A DNA stretch of 64,000 bases from Gammaproteobacteria bacterium. Its GTDB lineage: Bacteria; Pseudomonadota; Gammaproteobacteria; Acidiferrobacterales; Sulfurifustaceae. The notes beneath the pieces are model-generated. The model was not told where the DNA came from and ran no database searches. It worked only from the letters and a program-made list of their open reading frames with translations. The stretch spans positions 1 to 64,000 of the forward strand of contig JACQFZ010000006.1 in assembly GCA_016199745.1 (NCBI GenBank). Reading direction: 5' to 3'. Positions 62,108 to 64,000 of this stretch are shown one piece after another. The position numbers and the translations under genes were made by a program. Numbering within the stretch: the stretch's first letter is position 1; the number at the start of each line of letters is the position of its first letter.

Positions 62108-62140
62108 AACCCTGGTCGCGGCAACGCACCAGGGTTTTTT
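62108..62140 (+). terminator. Rho-independent terminator before the tRNA-like genes
   Basis: AACCCTGGT (62108-62116) pairs with ACCAGGGTT (62128-62136) around an 11-base loop and is followed by further T residues to 62140. Confidence 0.85.
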
Positions 62141-62157
62141 GTTGCCTGAAATATTTA

Positions 62158-62232
62158 GGCCCGTTAGCTCAACGATAGAGCAGCTGCCTGTCGAGCAGCA
62201 GGTCGCGGGTTTGACTCCCGTACGGGCCGCCA
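62158..62232 (+). tRNA. tRNA-Asp-like gene (anticodon GTC) with abnormal elbow
   Basis: Acceptor GGCCCGT pairs with ACGGGCC (7 bp), the D-stem is GCTC/GAGC, the anticodon stem GCTGC/GCAGC with loop CTGTCGA, the T-stem GCGGG/CCCGT, and G73 and CCA are encoded. The anticodon GTC and G73 indicate aspartate. Odd points: the D-loop AACGATA has no G18-G19 pair, the T-loop TTTGACT has T at position 56 instead of C, and the anticodon loop ends GA where tRNA-Asp has C38. The G19-C56 tertiary contact cannot form. It may be a tRNA pseudogene or a specialised tRNA-like RNA. Confidence 0.7.
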
Positions 62233-62246
62233 AGTCTTTGCGATGT

Positions 62247-62322
62247 ATGCCTGTAGCTCAGTTGGAAGAGCACCTGAATACGAATCAGGAGGCCGGGAGT
62301 TCGAATCTCTCCAGGCGTACCA
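62247..62322 (+). tRNA. tRNA-Arg (anticodon ACG)
   Basis: Acceptor ATGCCTG/CAGGCGT (one T-G pair), D-stem GCTC/GAGC with normal AGTTGGAA loop, anticodon stem CCTGA/TCAGG with loop ATACGAA, T-stem GGGAG/CTCTC with normal TTCGAAT loop, A73 and encoded CCA. All tertiary positions are canonical. The first pair is A-T. It is the most normal of the three genes, though one T-stem pair is G-T. Confidence 0.8.
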
Positions 62323-62466
62323 AGCTTTGGCGCGATGTGGTGTCGCGCGAAATGAGTTGAGAAGGCTGCATCCGTTCGGCGGCTCCGGTTCAAACGGCCG
62401 GTCCTGTGCGCCAATGCTTAGGCAACGATTGCACGGCGTATACAGAACGAATGTAAGCGTTTCGAC

Positions 62467-62540
62467 ACAGAGATAGCTCAGTAGGTTAGAGCACCGATCT
62501 CATAAATCGGCTGTCGCGGGTTCAACTCCCGCTCTCACCA
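62467..62540 (+). tRNA. tRNA-Met-like gene (anticodon CAT) with shortened acceptor 3' strand
   Basis: The D-arm GCTC-AGTAGGTTA-GAGC, anticodon arm CCGAT-CTCATAA-ATCGG and T-arm GCGGG-TTCAACT-CCCGC are all perfect. The acceptor 5' strand is ACAGAGA, but only TCTC follows the T-arm before ACCA, so three bases (expected TGT) are missing and only four acceptor pairs remain. It cannot form a 7-bp acceptor stem. It may be inactive for aminoacylation, or a tRNA-like part of the RNA that continues directly at 62541. Confidence 0.65.
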
Positions 62541-62853
62541 GCTTTGAAAGCTGACGTTGGAAAAGGCGAAAGCCGAGGTGGTTCGACTCCACCATAGTCG
62601 TAAAGCAGTGGCCGGGAGCATTCCGGTGAAAGCTGTGAGCGAGAGCAGTCGGCTCGGGAAGCAGCGATCACAGCGCTGATGCCGTCTTGAACGCGGCGCA
62701 ACCGCGACACCGGCGAGCGCAAGGTGTTGCACTGAAGACGATGGTCAGAATCGGGAGGGTTCATTTATCGATGGAGGTGCGACACCAAGCGCAAGCACGA
62801 TGCGCGGCCCCGTCGCGATCCGCGATGTCGGCGTGGGGTGCTCCCACTTTTTT
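62541..62853 (+). ncRNA. Structured RNA with T-arm and no anticodon arm (tRNA-like / Y-RNA-like candidate)
   Basis: Directly after the CCA of the Met-like gene, GCTTT (62541-62545) can pair with AAAGC (62602-62606) and GAC with GTC inside it. Within lie GGC-GAAA-GCC (62565-62574) and a perfect T-arm GGTGG-TTCGACT-CCACC (62577-62593) with canonical T-loop. No anticodon arm exists. A further hairpin CCGG...CCGG (612-625 of 62.6 kb) and a terminator at 62833-62853 follow. YrlA-type bacterial Y RNAs also carry a tRNA-like module, and they accompany RNA-repair genes, as here (slipin gene). The identity is inference from structure and place. Confidence 0.45.
62833..62853 (+). terminator. Rho-independent terminator after the structured RNA
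   Basis: GTGGG and CCCAC form a 5-bp stem around GTGCT, followed directly by TTTTTT. It separates the RNA unit from the slipin gene, 142 bases further on. Confidence 0.7.
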
Positions 62854-62925
62854 ATCCCCTCGCCTTCCGCGAGAGGGCAAGAGGAGATGAAGCATGAAAA
62901 CGTAACGGCGTCGGTGTGGCGACTT

Positions 62926-62939
62926 GAAGCGAACGCTTC
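62926..62939. promoter_or_regulatory. Palindrome before the slipin gene
   Basis: GAAGCG-AA-CGCTTC is a perfect 6-bp inverted repeat 57 bases before the slipin start codon, a suitable place for an operator. I found no convincing -24/-12 sigma-54 promoter (GG-N10-GC) around it. Confidence 0.3.
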
Positions 62940-62995
62940 GAGTACCGAGTGAGAAACGAGCCACGCAATCAATCGTGTCACAAAGGAGAACAACA

Positions 62996-64000
62996 ATGTT
63001 GGGTATTAAGCGCGTAGTGATCGCGCAGCACGAGCGTGGTCTGATCCTGAAGGACCGTAGCATCGTGAAGGTGTTGGAACCGGGCGTGTACTGGATCATG
63101 GACCTTATGGGCCGTGTGAAGGTCGAGCTGTATGACATCTCCGTTCCGGAATTCGAACACCCGCGGGCCGATGTACTGGTGAAGGACATGGCCGTGCTGT
63201 GTGCGGAGTACTTTCAGGTGATCGAGCTCGGTGAGCGCGAGGTTGGCTTGGTTTACAAGAACGGTAAGCTGACTAGTGTTCTGGCGCCGGCGATCCGTAA
63301 GTTGTACTGGCGCGGTCCGGTCGATGTCCGTATCGAAGTCGTGAAGATCGACACCGACTACGAAGTGCCGCGTGACAAGGTCGCGTTGGTCGCGCGTGCG
63401 CGTGCGGGCGAGTTGTTGAAAGCGGTGACCGATGCGGTGTACCCGGTCGAAGTGGCGGAGCAGTTCATCGGTATGTTGTTTGTCGACGGTGAGCTGATCA
63501 AGACCTTGAAGCCGGGGTTGTATGCGTTCTGGAAGTTCAACCGCAACATCAAGGTTGAGCAGGTCGACACCCGTGTGCAGACCATGGAAGTCCAGGGTCA
63601 GGAAATTTTGACCAAGGACAAGGTCAGCCTGCGTGTGAACCTGTCGGGTGCGTACAAGATCATCGATGCGGTGAAGGCGCGTAAGGATCTCGCCGACTTC
63701 AGCGGTTACCTGTACCGCGAGTTGCAGTTCGCGCTTCGGCAAGCGATCGGTACTCGCACCTTGGACGCGTTGTTGGGTGACAAGGGCGAGATCGATCGCG
63801 TGATCTACGAGGACGTGCGCGGCAAGGTTGCCGAACATGGTATCGAGGTGAAGAGCGTAGGCGTCAAGGACGTGATCCTGCCGGGCGAGATGAAGACCAT
63901 CTTGAACCAGGTAGTGGAAGCGGAAAAGGCGGCGCAGGCGAACATCATCAAGCGCCGCGAGGAAACCGCCGCAACCCGTTCGCTGCTCAACACCGCGAAG
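62996..64000 (+). CDS. Slipin / SPFH (band-7) protein, RtcB-associated type, cut by window end
   Basis: The frame is open to the window edge (335 codons). It is an SPFH protein: three consecutive copies of an ERGLILKDRSIVKVLEPG-like unit (about 12-34, 81-105, 154-179), then the band-7 core (VDTRVQTMEVQGQEILTKDK, DVILPGEMKTILNQVVEAEK) and the start of the coiled tail. The repeat-rich N-terminus differs from classical slipin/stomatin, which has a membrane hairpin; none is visible here. I recall this slipin type near rtcB RNA ligase genes in RtcR-controlled RNA-repair loci. AAAGGAG 6 bases before ATG 62996 supports the start. The next gene is outside the window. Confidence 0.85.
   Translation, partial: MLGIKRVVIAQHERGLILKDRSIVKVLEPGVYWIMDLMGRVKVELYDISVPEFEHPRADVLVKDMAVLCAEYFQVIELGEREVGLVYKNGKLTSVLAPAIRKLYWRGPVDVRIEVVKIDTDYEVPRDKVALVARARAGELLKAVTDAVYPVEVAEQFIGMLFVDGELIKTLKPGLYAFWKFNRNIKVEQVDTRVQTMEVQGQEILTKDKVSLRVNLSGAYKIIDAVKARKDLADFSGYLYRELQFALRQAIGTRTLDALLGDKGEIDRVIYEDVRGKVAEHGIEVKSVGVKDVILPGEMKTILNQVVEAEKAAQANIIKRREETAATRSLLNTAK

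Larger units (their letters stand above)
61899..62140 (+). ncRNA. Candidate short structured transcript (about 240 nt)
   Basis: The transcript is defined by the promoter at 61865-61892 and the terminator at 62108-62140. Near its 3' end a strong 12-bp stem (TGGCTGGAAGGC at 62065-62076 with GCCTTCCGGCCA at 62088-62099, one T-G pair) stands just before the terminator hairpin. Two stable 3' hairpins and a short length suggest a small RNA. A 48-codon frame starts almost at the 5' end and may be leaderless or fortuitous. Readthrough would enter the tRNA-like array 18 bases later. Confidence 0.5.

Noticed and set aside
62687-62890. 67-codon frame between the structured RNA and the slipin gene
   Set aside because: It crosses a terminator hairpin and has no ribosome site.
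62860-62995. A sigma-54 promoter before the slipin gene, expected if RtcR controlled it
   Set aside because: TGGCGACTTGAAGC has 9 instead of 10 bases between GG and GC and poor flanks. No other candidate was seen.
1-64000. CRISPR arrays, rRNA genes, prophage or integrative element genes
   Set aside because: No regularly spaced direct repeats, rRNA motifs, integrase, transposase or phage structural genes were seen. The tRNA-like cluster has no adjacent integrase in the window.

Overview
The window reads as chromosomal DNA of a free-living gammaproteobacterium. GC content is moderately high (estimated by eye, not computed). The clues are SlyX, PilU, a YbgC-type thioesterase, a YqiA/YcfP-type esterase, many LysR regulators beside divergent enzyme genes, and a rich GGDEF/EAL/FHA signalling set. 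I could not name the genus. There is no rRNA, CRISPR array, prophage or complete insertion sequence.

Left part (1-16.5 kb). A diverged duplication of a convergent ybgC / epimerase gene pair flanks a small methyltransferase gene. Then comes leuA, read leftward, behind a leucine-rich leader ORF with a strong ribosome site. A rightward operon of four membrane-bound or exported proteins follows (membrane protein, FAD oxidoreductase, alpha/beta hydrolase, methyltransferase fold with a secretion signal). After it lie pilU, a LysR gene divergent from a MAPEG / SDR / cupin operon, and small envelope proteins.

Middle part (16.5-53 kb). A DUF1800/DUF1501 secreted pair is followed by several secreted hydrolases, a PLP-dependent sulfur amino acid enzyme with an N-terminal extension, and a possible Fe-S regulator with two membrane proteins. 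Next are a 1125-residue PAS/GAF/GGDEF/EAL protein, slyX, an FHA-GGDEF protein, two LysR genes divergent from oxidoreductases, a 1-Cys peroxiredoxin, a MASE1 hybrid histidine kinase, and a DUF393 / DUF4166 / acyltransferase operon.

Right part (53-64 kb). This holds a secreted glycoside hydrolase-like protein, a divergent CsrA-like protein, an OmpR/histidine kinase pair and an FHA protein. The last 2 kb are the most unusual. A near-consensus promoter drives a short structured transcript with its own terminator. Then come three tRNA or tRNA-like genes, two of them structurally abnormal, and an RNA with a perfect T-arm and no anticodon arm. At the edge is a slipin (SPFH) gene of the type I associate with RtcB RNA-repair loci.

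Two features run through the whole window. One is a family of short non-coding elements with AATGGCACTTACTTAA terminal inverted repeats (three complete-looking copies, one inverted copy, two solo ends); two copies lie between 12-bp direct repeats, so they behave like MITEs. The other is an unusual number of genes broken by internal deletions or frameshifts (ybgC copy, alkD, an MmyB-type regulator, a CoA-binding protein, an EAL fragment, DUF445, a PAS/GGDEF/EAL protein and others), which points to active gene loss or to assembly problems that should be excluded.
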